A DNA stretch of 10,524 nt. It comes from Nocardia sp. (lineage in GTDB: Bacteria; Actinomycetota; Actinomycetes; Mycobacteriales; Mycobacteriaceae). Of this stretch, positions 1-5,955 are shown one piece after another (position 1 is the stretch's first letter; each line of letters starts with the position of its first letter). Location: contig JABFXT010000010.1 in assembly GCA_013361595.1 (NCBI GenBank), forward strand, positions 1 to 10,524, read 5' to 3'. The translations under genes were made by a program, and so were the position numbers. The notes beneath the pieces are model-generated. The model saw only the letters and a list, made by a program, of their open reading frames with translations. It was not told the origin of the DNA and searched no databases.

Positions 1-140
1 ATGGCCGCCGGTCGGCCGATCGCGGACGCCACCGCCCGGCTCGCCACCGGACTAGCCTGGTCGGCAACCGCTGTACATGCGCGTTCGCTACCGTTCCACC
101 AGTACGCACCCAGTCGCTCGGCTCGGAGAGGACAGGCGCT
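1..140 (+). promoter_or_regulatory. Upstream region of the alcohol dehydrogenase, with a possible tail of a preceding gene
   Basis: This stretch has no gene I can identify. A TACCGT hexamer at 89-94 matches the actinobacterial TANNNT -10 form and is the same hexamer found in the two promoters near 10356 and 10474. A start site near 101 would give a leader of about 40 nt. I see no convincing -35 box and no copy of the operator found elsewhere in the window. Frame 1 is open from base 1 and ends in TGA at 142-144, overlapping the ATG of the next gene. It could be the tail of an upstream gene, but its codon bias weakens after about 50 bases and I do not recognise the peptide. Confidence 0.35.
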
Positions 141-1181
141 ATGAAGGCATTGCAGTATGTGACCGAAGGGGCGGAGCCCGAGGTCCGCGAGATCCCCACC
201 CCCGAACCCGGCCCCGGGGAGGTCCTGCTGCGGGTGACCGCGGCGGGGGTCTGCCATTCCGACGATTTCGTCATGAACAATCCGCCCGAACAGTTCGGCA
301 TCGAACTTCCCCTGACCCTCGGGCACGAGGGCGCCGGACAGGTCGTCGCCGTCGGTGACGGGGTGCGCGGGATCGATATCGGCACGAATGTCGTCGTATA
401 CGGGCCCTGGGGCTGCGGAAACTGCTGGTTCTGCGCGCAGGGTCTGGAGAACTACTGTTCGCGGGCCGCCGAGCTGGGCATCATGCCGCCCGGGCTCGGC
501 TCGCCGGGTGCCATCGCCGAGTACCTGATCGTCGATTCACCTCGTCATCTGGTACCCATCGGCGACCTCGACCCGGTGGCCACCGTCCCCCTCACCGACG
601 CGGGTCTGACCCCTTATCACGCGATCAAACGGTCGCTGGGCAAACTGCGGCCGGGCTCCTGGGCCGTGGTGATCGGCAGCGGCGGTCTCGGCCATGTCGC
701 CATCCAGCTGCTCCGGCACCTGTCGTCGACCCGCGTCATCGCATTGGACGTCAACGACGAGAAACTCGACTTCGCCCGGTCGGTCGGCGCGCACGAAGCC
801 GTACTCTCCGACGCGAAGGCCGCCGAGAACGTCCGTAAGATAACCGGCCCGGCCGGGGCGAGCCTGGTACTCGATTTCGTCGGTTGCCAGCCGACCATCG
901 ATACCGCCATGGCAGTGGCCGGTATCGATTCCGATGTGACCGTCGTCGGGATCGGTGACGGCAGGTCGGCCGCGCGGGTCGGCTTCGGGGTGAGCCCGTA
1001 CGAGGCCACCGCGACTTCGCCCTACTGGGGCGCCCGCGCCGAACTGATCGAGCTCATCGATCTCGCGCACGACGGGGTCCTCGATATCGCCACCGAACGT
1101 TTCAGCCTGGACGAAGCGCCGGAAGCGTACCGCCGACTGGCCGCCGGGACGCTGCGCGGTCGCGCGGTCATCGTCCCGTAG
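141..1181 (+). CDS. Zinc-dependent secondary alcohol dehydrogenase (Rhodococcus ADH-A type)
   Basis: A medium-chain dehydrogenase of 346 aa that would interconvert secondary alcohols and ketones with NAD(H) in the cytoplasm. The GroES-like N-terminal domain carries the catalytic-zinc ligands Cys38 (GVCHSD) and His62 (GHEG); the third is Asp153 (PLTDAGLTPYH) rather than the usual Cys. Four structural-zinc cysteines are at 92, 95, 98 and 106. The Rossmann motif GSGGLG is at 179-184, with Asp203 at the end of the next strand, which favours NAD over NADP. Length, the Cys38/His62/Asp153 set and long shared stretches (for example PPGLGSPG and HLVPIGDLDPVA) match Rhodococcus ruber ADH-A from memory. 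GGAGAGGA at 125-132 lies 8 nt before the ATG. A nested hairpin follows the stop, so it is probably its own transcription unit. The physiological substrate is unknown; a steroid or terpenoid alcohol is inference from the neighbours. Confidence 0.93.
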   Translation: MKALQYVTEGAEPEVREIPTPEPGPGEVLLRVTAAGVCHSDDFVMNNPPEQFGIELPLTLGHEGAGQVVAVGDGVRGIDIGTNVVVYGPWGCGNCWFCAQGLENYCSRAAELGIMPPGLGSPGAIAEYLIVDSPRHLVPIGDLDPVATVPLTDAGLTPYHAIKRSLGKLRPGSWAVVIGSGGLGHVAIQLLRHLSSTRVIALDVNDEKLDFARSVGAHEAVLSDAKAAENVRKITGPAGASLVLDFVGCQPTIDTAMAVAGIDSDVTVVGIGDGRSAARVGFGVSPYEATATSPYWGARAELIELIDLAHDGVLDIATERFSLDEAPEAYRRLAAGTLRGRAVIVP

Positions 1182-1184
1182 CGC

Positions 1185-1260
1185 GGCCGAACACAACCGG
1201 GCGGACACCCCAGCCCGATATTCGCCGCGGGGTGTCCGCACGATCGGCGGTGGTTCGGCC
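1185..1260 (+). terminator. Nested hairpin after the alcohol dehydrogenase
   Basis: The inner stem has perfect 11-bp arms, GCGGACACCCC (1201-1211) and GGGGTGTCCGC (1229-1239), with a 17-nt loop. An outer stem pairs GGCCGAAC (1185-1192) with GTTCGGCC (1253-1260). It starts 3 bases after the stop codon of the dehydrogenase and has no T-tract, as is common for actinobacterial terminators. It ends about 40 bases before the next start, so an attenuator or regulatory role for that gene is also possible. Confidence 0.55.
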
Positions 1261-1288
1261 GATGCCCGCCCCATCGCGGCCCGGCCGG

Positions 1289-1302
1289 TAGGTTCGACTG
1301 CT
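1289..1302 (+). promoter_or_regulatory. -10 box consistent with leaderless transcription of the SUMF1-like gene
   Basis: TAGGTT at 1289-1294 fits the TANNNT -10 form and is followed by 8 bases and then the GTG start at 1303. The usual 6-7 base gap from the -10 box puts the transcript start at or just before the GTG. There is no purine-rich ribosome site just upstream, which agrees with leaderless initiation. No clear -35 is visible. Confidence 0.45.
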
Positions 1303-1977
1303 GTGAGTGTGCATGCGGCCGGGATCGAAATGGTCGATATCCCGCCGGGCCGGGTGACGCTGTCCGATCGGCGGACACAACGCAGCTGGGCGGTGGAGAT
1401 CGGCCCGTACCGGCTGGCGGTCGCTCCGGTCACCCAGGCGCAGTACGCAGCGGTCTCGGACCGCCGGGCGGAGGCGCCGCGGGGCGACCGGCTGCCCGCC
1501 GACAGCGTCTCCTGGTACGAGGCGGTTCGTTTCTGCAACGCGCTGTCCGAACAAAGCGGTCTGACCCCGGCGTACCGCGTCGGCACCGGCGACACCGTCG
1601 ACCGGGTCGCGGCGGCCGACGGATATCGACTCCCGACCGAGGCCGAGTGGGAGTACGCGTGCCGCGCGGGCACGACCGGCCCGCGCTACGGGCACCTCGA
1701 CGATATCGCCTGGTACCGGGAGAATTCCGACGGCCGGCTACCCGAGGTCGGCACCAAGCGGCCCAATGCGTGGGGGCTCGGCGATATGCTCGGCACGGTC
1801 TGGGAATGGTGCTGGGACCTCTACGATCCGGACGTCTACGGCTGCTACCGGGTCCTGCGCGGCGGTGGCTGGTTCGACGAACACTGGAGCTGCCGCGCCT
1901 CGGTCCGTCGCCGCAGTCACCCGACCGTGCGGCTCGACGATATCGGCTTCCGGATCGCGCGGTCGGTACCACGATGA
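1303..1977 (+). CDS. SUMF1/EgtB/PvdO-fold protein, probably not a functional formylglycine-generating enzyme
   Basis: A single-domain protein of 224 aa with the conserved blocks of the FGE-sulfatase (SUMF1) fold in order: VTQAQY (43-48), DSVSWYEA (67-74), YRLPTEAEWEYACRAGT (108-124), NAWGLGDMLGTVWEWC (155-170), RVLRGGGWFDEHWSCRASVR (183-202) and GFRIAR (215-220). True FGEs oxidise a sulfatase cysteine to formylglycine with a copper site made of two cysteines five residues apart in the RGGS block. Here the first position is Asp192 and only Cys197 remains, so that chemistry is unlikely, and no sulfatase gene is nearby. Other members are non-haem iron enzymes (EgtB, PvdO types) or of unknown function; I see no EgtB-type DinB domain with an iron site. 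The GTG start appears leaderless, with a -10 box at 1289-1294. Its link to the cluster is unclear. Confidence 0.85.
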   Translation: MSVHAAGIEMVDIPPGRVTLSDRRTQRSWAVEIGPYRLAVAPVTQAQYAAVSDRRAEAPRGDRLPADSVSWYEAVRFCNALSEQSGLTPAYRVGTGDTVDRVAAADGYRLPTEAEWEYACRAGTTGPRYGHLDDIAWYRENSDGRLPEVGTKRPNAWGLGDMLGTVWEWCWDLYDPDVYGCYRVLRGGGWFDEHWSCRASVRRRSHPTVRLDDIGFRIARSVPR

Positions 1978-2027
1978 CCACCCGAGCGGCCGGTCCCGCC
2001 CGGCTCGATGCGCCGCCGTGGTGTGGC

Positions 2028-2048
2028 CTCTCCCATCCAGCGGGAGCG
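2028..2048. promoter_or_regulatory. Distal operator-like site upstream of the dehydrogenase pair
   Basis: CTCCC (2030-2034) and GGGAG (2042-2046) are separated by 7 bases, the same spacing as in the perfect palindrome at 10389-10409. It matches that palindrome at 14 of 21 positions by my count, and shares CAGCGGGAG with the second site of the divergent promoter. Its centre is 30 bp upstream of the proximal site at 2068. It may be a second, weaker binding site for the same regulator. Confidence 0.4.
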
Positions 2049-2057
2049 GTGTAGGTC

Positions 2058-2111
2058 ACGGCCCGGTGACCGGGAAGATCGAGCGCGCCGGAAATCCGGC
2101 GGATCTAGCGT
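2058..2111 (+). promoter_or_regulatory. Promoter of the dehydrogenase operon: proximal operator plus -10 box
   Basis: A perfect 13-bp palindrome, CCCGGTGACCGGG, at 2062-2074 has the same core as the operator at 10389-10409 read on the other strand. TAGCGT at 2106-2111 is a good TANNNT -10 box. The operator centre (2068) is 40.5 bp from the -10 centre (2108.5), identical to both promoters in the 10355-10480 region. A start near 2118 gives a leader of about 30 nt to the ATG at 2148. No good -35 is seen, which fits an activator-dependent promoter. Confidence 0.6.
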
Positions 2112-2118
2112 CGCCGGC

Positions 2119-2151
2119 ATGGATACGGTATGCGCCGGTGGCGCGCGATGA
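2119..2151 (+). other. Possible 10-codon leader ORF overlapping the dehydrogenase start
   Basis: An ATG at 2119, about where transcription should begin, opens a frame of ten codons (MDTVCAGGAR) whose TGA at 2149-2151 overlaps the ATG of the next gene as ATGA. Such leaderless short ORFs can couple translation to the downstream gene. The placement is suggestive but the ORF is short enough to be chance. Confidence 0.25.
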
Positions 2152-2945
2152 AGCGCCTGCAGGGCCGGGTAGCGGTGGTGACCGGGGCGGCCGGCGGGAT
2201 GGGCCGCGCCCATTGCCGCCGGCTCGCCGAGGAGGGCGCCGATATCGTCGCGCTCGACCTCGAAGTGAACGCGGCCGATCTGGTCGCCGTCGCCACGGAA
2301 GTGGAAGGTCTCGGTCGCCGGTGTGTCACCGGCTTCGCCGATGTGCGCGATCCGCTGGCGGTCGAGGAGGCCGTGAACTCGGGCGTGGTACAGCTCGGCC
2401 GCCTCGATGTGGTGGTCGCGAATGCCGGGGTGTACGCGGACCTGGCTCCCACCTGGGATCTTTCCGATGAATCCTGGCAGCGTGCGCTCGATATCAATCT
2501 GACCGGGGTCTGGCATACCGTCCGGGCAGCCGGGACACATCTGGGTTCGGGCGCTTCGATCGTGATCGTCGGCTCCACGAACGGTGTGAAGGGCGGCGCC
2601 TCGGCCGCGCACTATTCGGCGAGCAAACACGCGGTGGTCGGCCTGGCCCGCACACTGGCCAACGAACTCGGCCCGCAGGGGATCCGGGTGAACACGGTGC
2701 ATCCGGGTTCGGTGGCGACACCGATGATCCTGAACGACGACGTGTACGCGAAATTACTTCCCGGCCGATCGAATCCGACTCGCGAGGATGCCGCACAGGT
2801 TCTCGCGCAGCGCACGATCCTCCCGGTCCCGTGGGTGGAACCGGTCGATATCAGCAACGCGGTGTTGTTTCTCGCGTCCGACGAGTCCCGGTACGTCACC
2901 GGAATCCAGCTCGTCGTGGACGCCGGACTTACTCAGAAGGTGTGA
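2148..2945 (+). CDS. Short-chain dehydrogenase/reductase, relative of the mycofactocin-type SDRs
   Basis: A classical SDR of 265 aa. It has the nucleotide-binding motif TGAAGGMG (12-19), Asp37 after the second strand (suggesting NAD), the NAG motif (92-94), and the catalytic set Asn117, Ser143, Tyr156 and Lys160. The C-terminal block WVEPVDISNAVLFLASDESRYVTG is shared with the next gene, so the two are diverged copies of one subfamily. It lacks the long loop after the second strand that its neighbour has. An ATG at 2130 would add six residues, but the -10 box at 2106-2111 and the roughly 30-nt leader found at the other two promoters favour 2148, with a weak GGTGG at 2137-2141. It probably oxidises a hydroxyl to a ketone; a hydroxysteroid is inferred from context. 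The next gene begins one base after its stop, so they form an operon. Confidence 0.9.
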   Translation: MKRLQGRVAVVTGAAGGMGRAHCRRLAEEGADIVALDLEVNAADLVAVATEVEGLGRRCVTGFADVRDPLAVEEAVNSGVVQLGRLDVVVANAGVYADLAPTWDLSDESWQRALDINLTGVWHTVRAAGTHLGSGASIVIVGSTNGVKGGASAAHYSASKHAVVGLARTLANELGPQGIRVNTVHPGSVATPMILNDDVYAKLLPGRSNPTREDAAQVLAQRTILPVPWVEPVDISNAVLFLASDESRYVTGIQLVVDAGLTQKV

Positions 2946-2946
2946 G

Positions 2947-3774
2947 ATGGGACGGGTTTCGGGCAAGGTAGCGCTGATCACCGGCGCGGCACGGGGAATC
3001 GGCCGGGCACAGGCGGTCCGGCTGGCCGAGGAGGGCGCCGATATCGTCGCCCTGGATATCTGCGGACCGGTGGAGACGGTGATCATCCCGCCCGCCACCG
3101 AGGACGATCTGGCGCAGACGGTGCGCGCCGTCGAGAAGACCGGAGCGCGAATCGTCGCCGCCACGGTCGACGTCCGCGACGGCGCAGCCCTCCGGGCGGC
3201 CACCGACGCGGCGGTGAACGAATTCGGCGCCCTCGATATCGTCTGCGCCACCGCCGGGATAACCTCCAGCGCCCCCGGCCTGCAACTGACCGAAGAGCAG
3301 TGGCGCACCATGCTGGACGTCAACCTGACCGGTGTCTGGCAGACCTGCAAGGCCACCGCCCCACATCTCATCGCCCGCGGCGGCGGATCGATGATCCTGA
3401 CCAGCTCGATCGCGGGCCTGGTCGGCCTGGTCGGGGTGGCGCACTACACGGCCGCCAAACACGGCGTGGTCGGACTGATGCGCTCGCTGGCACAAGAGCT
3501 GGCACCGCACGGGGTCCGGGTGAACTCGGTACACCCCACCAATGTGGACACTCCGATGATCCAGAACGATATGGTCCGCCGCTCGTTCCGGCCCGACCGC
3601 GAAAACCCCACGCGCGAGGAATTCGCCGAGGCCGCGACCACCATGAACATGCTGCCCATTCCCTGGGTGGAGCCGGTGGATATCGCCAACGCGTCCTTGT
3701 TCCTGGCCTCCGAGGAAGCTCGCTACATCACTGCGGTAACCCTTCCGGTCGACGCCGGCAGCACCCAGCGATAG
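2947..3774 (+). CDS. Mycofactocin-coupled SDR family oxidoreductase
   Basis: An SDR of 275 aa with TGAARGIG (12-19), Asp37, and catalytic Asn126, Ser153 or Ser154, Tyr167 and Lys171. After the second strand it has an insertion, ICGPVETVIIPPATEDDLAQ (38-57), of the kind that marks the mycofactocin-associated SDR family, to which carveol dehydrogenase belongs. In that family NAD is held tightly and re-oxidised through mycofactocin; no mycofactocin biosynthesis genes lie in this window. The usual NNAG motif is altered to ATAG at 101-104. The ATG follows the previous stop by one base, and AGAAGG upstream lies inside the previous gene, so translation is probably coupled. A strong hairpin begins 15 bases after the stop. 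It likely oxidises an alcohol of the same catabolic pathway; the exact substrate cannot be read from sequence. Confidence 0.92.
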   Translation: MGRVSGKVALITGAARGIGRAQAVRLAEEGADIVALDICGPVETVIIPPATEDDLAQTVRAVEKTGARIVAATVDVRDGAALRAATDAAVNEFGALDIVCATAGITSSAPGLQLTEEQWRTMLDVNLTGVWQTCKATAPHLIARGGGSMILTSSIAGLVGLVGVAHYTAAKHGVVGLMRSLAQELAPHGVRVNSVHPTNVDTPMIQNDMVRRSFRPDRENPTREEFAEAATTMNMLPIPWVEPVDIANASLFLASEEARYITAVTLPVDAGSTQR

Positions 3775-3788
3775 GAGTCTTCTCCGAC

Positions 3789-3829
3789 GGTGGTGTTCGA
3801 CCGAAGGGGCCGTTCGGTCGAACACCACC
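3789..3829. terminator. Strong hairpin terminator between convergent genes
   Basis: Perfect 17-bp arms, GGTGGTGTTCGACCGAA (3789-3805) and TTCGGTCGAACACCACC (3813-3829), enclose a 7-nt loop. It lies between the stop of the plus-strand dehydrogenase (3774) and the stop of the minus-strand ADP-ribosyltransferase (3902), so it can serve both directions. No T-tract follows. Confidence 0.8.
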
Positions 3830-3901
3830 ACCGATATCCGAGCAGTCTCGGCCGCACCGGCCGTCCGCGCCGGACGACGACATCGGAACCAGAAGCCATT
3901 G

Positions 3902-4645
3902 TCATACCTTCTGTTTCAAAGCGTCCCCTACTATTTCGAATGCACTTATATAGCTGTGCAATCGGCGTTGTTCGATGCGATCGATACGGGCGTGCAGTTG
4001 GTACGGCGTGCCGTCGATGAACATGACCTCCTCTTCGTCCGGATCGGCCGACCACTCTTTCACGGACTTACCGGTAAACGACGCCATGGCTATGTGCACA
4101 TTGCCTCTTTTGAGTGCATATGGCCTGGTGGAAGTACTCATGAAGCCCAATTCGGTGATCACTGCGCCCTCGCGGTACCCGAGCAGCATTTCTTCCGGAA
4201 GATCGATATGCCGATACACGGTGCCCGGGCGATCCGGTAGCTTTCGAAGGGCAGACCGGAGGTCGGCGATATCGTGCTGGAAATCGATACCCCGGCCTTC
4301 ACGAAGAGCTGTATTGATCTCTGGGGAGCCGGTTCCGGTGTAGGTCTCGAGCGCCATGATCTCCCGTCGGGTCAGCTCCTGTCCCGGCAGTATCAGTCCC
4401 CCACCGGATCCGACCGGACGCGCAGACGTACCCGTTGCCGCGGGGTCGAATCCGAGGTCGCCTCGGTCACCCGCGGCGGCCACCGTGTTCGCTCCCCCGG
4501 CGCTCTCCCGGCCCATGGTCCGCAGCCTCGTAGACGCGCTGGCGGACAAGGCGTCCAGTGTCTGCTGGAGCTGCCCGGTCAGGTATTTCATGAGGTCATC
4601 CGGCAACCCGGAGGGCCCGGTCGACCGGATAGACGATGCCGCCAA
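3902..4645 (-). CDS. R-S-E type ADP-ribosyltransferase, putative toxin domain
   Basis: The C-terminal half (about 88-247 of 247) is an ADP-ribosyltransferase of the arginine-directed R-S-ExE class, which transfers ADP-ribose from NAD to a protein. The three signatures are visible: Arg145 (TVYRHI), the STS motif at 170-172 (FMSTSTRP), and Glu204-x-Glu206 (PDEEEVMFIDGTPYQL). Upstream helical text such as LTRREIMALETYTG (91-104) fits the domain's start. Residues 1-65 are Ala/Ser/Thr-rich and helical; 66-85 are Gly-rich, like a linker. The longest open start is a TTG at 4645; the first ATG is codon 19 (4591). Neither has a good ribosome site, and the frame continues upstream to an ATG at 4801 through one TGA, so the N-terminus may be damaged. 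The 3' third is visibly richer in A+T than the neighbours, suggesting separate acquisition. No adjacent immunity gene is evident. Confidence 0.8.
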   Translation of the reverse strand: MAASSIRSTGPSGLPDDLMKYLTGQLQQTLDALSASASTRLRTMGRESAGGANTVAAAGDRGDLGFDPAATGTSARPVGSGGGLILPGQELTRREIMALETYTGTGSPEINTALREGRGIDFQHDIADLRSALRKLPDRPGTVYRHIDLPEEMLLGYREGAVITELGFMSTSTRPYALKRGNVHIAMASFTGKSVKEWSADPDEEEVMFIDGTPYQLHARIDRIEQRRLHSYISAFEIVGDALKQKV

Positions 4646-4666
4646 TGTATGCGCCCGGTGCTCGGA

Positions 4667-4801
4667 TCAGGCCGGGGCGGCCGAGTTGGCGAACCGAGTC
4701 CGCGCCGCAGCGGCGCGGACCGGTCGCATGTCGATAATGCCGCCGGGGACATCACCGACGGGCAGCTTCGAAACCTCGTCGAGCATCACGCTCTCTATCA
4801 T
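4667..4801 (-). pseudogene. Likely severed N-terminal segment of the ADP-ribosyltransferase (possible type VII secretion domain)
   Basis: An ATG at 4801 opens 44 codons ending in TGA at 4669-4667. It is in the same frame as the ADP-ribosyltransferase, whose first usable start is 21 nt further on. Third positions are GC-rich as in real genes. Read across the TGA, the segment around residues 26-115 has the alternating helical Ala-rich texture (VRAAAARTRFANSAA, then LDALSASASTRLRTMG) that resembles EspC/DUF2580-like proteins delivered by actinobacterial type VII systems. The combined protein would be 299 codons. An upstream in-frame TGA precedes the ATG by two codons, so the ORF does not extend further. 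The alternative is a separate small gene or non-coding DNA. The EspC-like reading is by eye only. Confidence 0.4.
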
Positions 4802-4855
4802 GAGCCATCAGATCCGCTGACAGGTTCGGTAACCGGTCCGATTCACTCGAGCCGC

Positions 4856-5719
4856 TCAGGCCTTACGAGTCAGGAAGGCCATGACCGCCGATTCGAATGC
4901 GGCCTTCTGCTCGATCATCGCCCAGTGGCCGCAATCCGGGAACACGTGCAGTTCGGCGCGCGGAATCGTGCGCATCGGGATCAGTGCCATATCCAGCGGG
5001 CTCACCCGGTCGTCCCGACCCCAGGTGACCAGAGTCGGCGCCTCGACCTTGTGCAGCATCGCCCACGGGGGCGGGGTATCGGCGGCCTCCATGGCACGGA
5101 CCATCCCGGTGAACGCGGCCTTGCTGTACATGCGGCGGGCGCTGTCGAGGGTGGCCGGATCGGTGGCCTGGGCCCAGCGTTCCTCGATCATCTCCTCGGT
5201 CACCAGCGCCGGGTCGTAGACCATCGAATGCAGCCAGGCGATGAGCCGTTCCCGGGTGGGGTTCTCGGTGAAATCCTGGAGCAGCCGGATCCCCTCCCCG
5301 GGGCCCGGGCTGAAGATGTTCTTACCGATCCCGCCGATGGTGACGATCTAGCCGACCTGGTCGGGGTGCGCGAGCGCGGAGTTCAGGGCGACCCCGCCGC
5401 CCATCGAATTGCCGACGATATCGACCCGGTCCAGACCGAGCGCGTCGACGAACCGGACCACCGAGTCGAGGGCGGTGATCATCGGGTGGCCGCCGAAATC
5501 GTCGCTGACGCCGAATCCGGGGAACTCCAGGATCAGGGTGCGGAACCGTTCGGCGAAGAAGTCGAGGTTGCCGCGGAAATTGCGCCATCCGGTGACTCCC
5601 GGCCCGGAACCGTGCAACAGCAGCAGCGGCGTTCCTTCACCTGCTTCGTAGTACCGCAGCACTCCCGCGTCGGTGCGGACTTCGCGCAGTTCGTGTGCGG
5701 CGCTGGACTCCGATGTCAT
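4856..5719 (-). pseudogene. Meta-cleavage-product alpha/beta hydrolase (HsaD/BphD/MhpC type) interrupted by an in-frame TAG
   Basis: Read through, this is a 287-codon alpha/beta hydrolase of the family that cleaves C-C bonds in ring-opened dienones from steroid or aromatic catabolism. The oxyanion block LLLHGSGPG is at 33-41, the nucleophile Ser105 in GNSMGG (103-108), Asp237 in WGRDDRVSP (233-241), and His265 in CGHW (263-266); Asp237 and His265 coincide with BphD numbering from memory. Codon 124 is TAG (5350-5348), in the same frame as both halves. It replaces the residue after HPDQVG, where relatives carry Arg or Lys, so a single AAG-to-TAG change would explain it. The ATG at 5719 has GGAGG (5730-5726) 6 nt upstream. 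The first fragment has only the nucleophile and the second lacks it, so neither should be active unless the stop is read through or is a sequencing error. Confidence 0.88.
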
Positions 5720-5770
5720 CGTCGACCTCCATATCGGCATAGTTCGGTGGATCACGCTGCCACTTCCGGG

Positions 5771-5806
5771 CCGACCGCTCACCGGGTGTTCCCGGTGAGC
5801 GGTCGG
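5771..5806. terminator. Perfect 16-bp hairpin upstream of the hydrolase (terminator or operator)
   Basis: Arms CCGACCGCTCACCGGG (5771-5786) and CCCGGTGAGCGGTCGG (5791-5806) pair perfectly around TGTT. On the minus strand it lies 150 nt after the exported-peptide stop and about 50 nt before the hydrolase start. It could end transcription from upstream. It also contains TTCCCGGT, close to one half of the operator found at 10389-10409, so a regulatory site is an alternative. There is no T-tract. Confidence 0.5.
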
Positions 5807-5955
5807 TGCGCGGGTCCCGACGGCGCGAACTCGACATCTACTACGGCGGGATCTCCGAGATGGCGTCTCACCGCCGAGACCGAATGTCCTCGCTCATACG
5901 CAACTGCGGCGCGGCACCGAGATCGTCCACGGAGGTTCGGACGGGATGGCGCTTG
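5807..5955. other. Gene-free spacer with two small dyads
   Basis: I see no gene here. Two short dyads lie close together: ATCTC-C-GAGAT (5851-5861) and GTCTC (5865-5869) with GAGAC (5876-5880). They share the RTCTC/GAGAY half-site but are too short to assign. Nothing else is recognisable. Confidence 0.3.

Noticed and set aside
41..61. A copy of the regulon operator upstream of the alcohol dehydrogenase
   Set aside because: At the expected 40.5-bp distance from the TACCGT box the bases show no palindrome and few matches.
537..1673. A minus-strand open frame of 378 codons
   Set aside because: Spans two well-supported plus-strand genes and the terminator between them; composition is that of a shadow frame.
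2130..2147. Upstream ATG at 2130 for the first SDR
   Set aside because: Adds MRRWRA without family support; the promoter geometry favours 2148.
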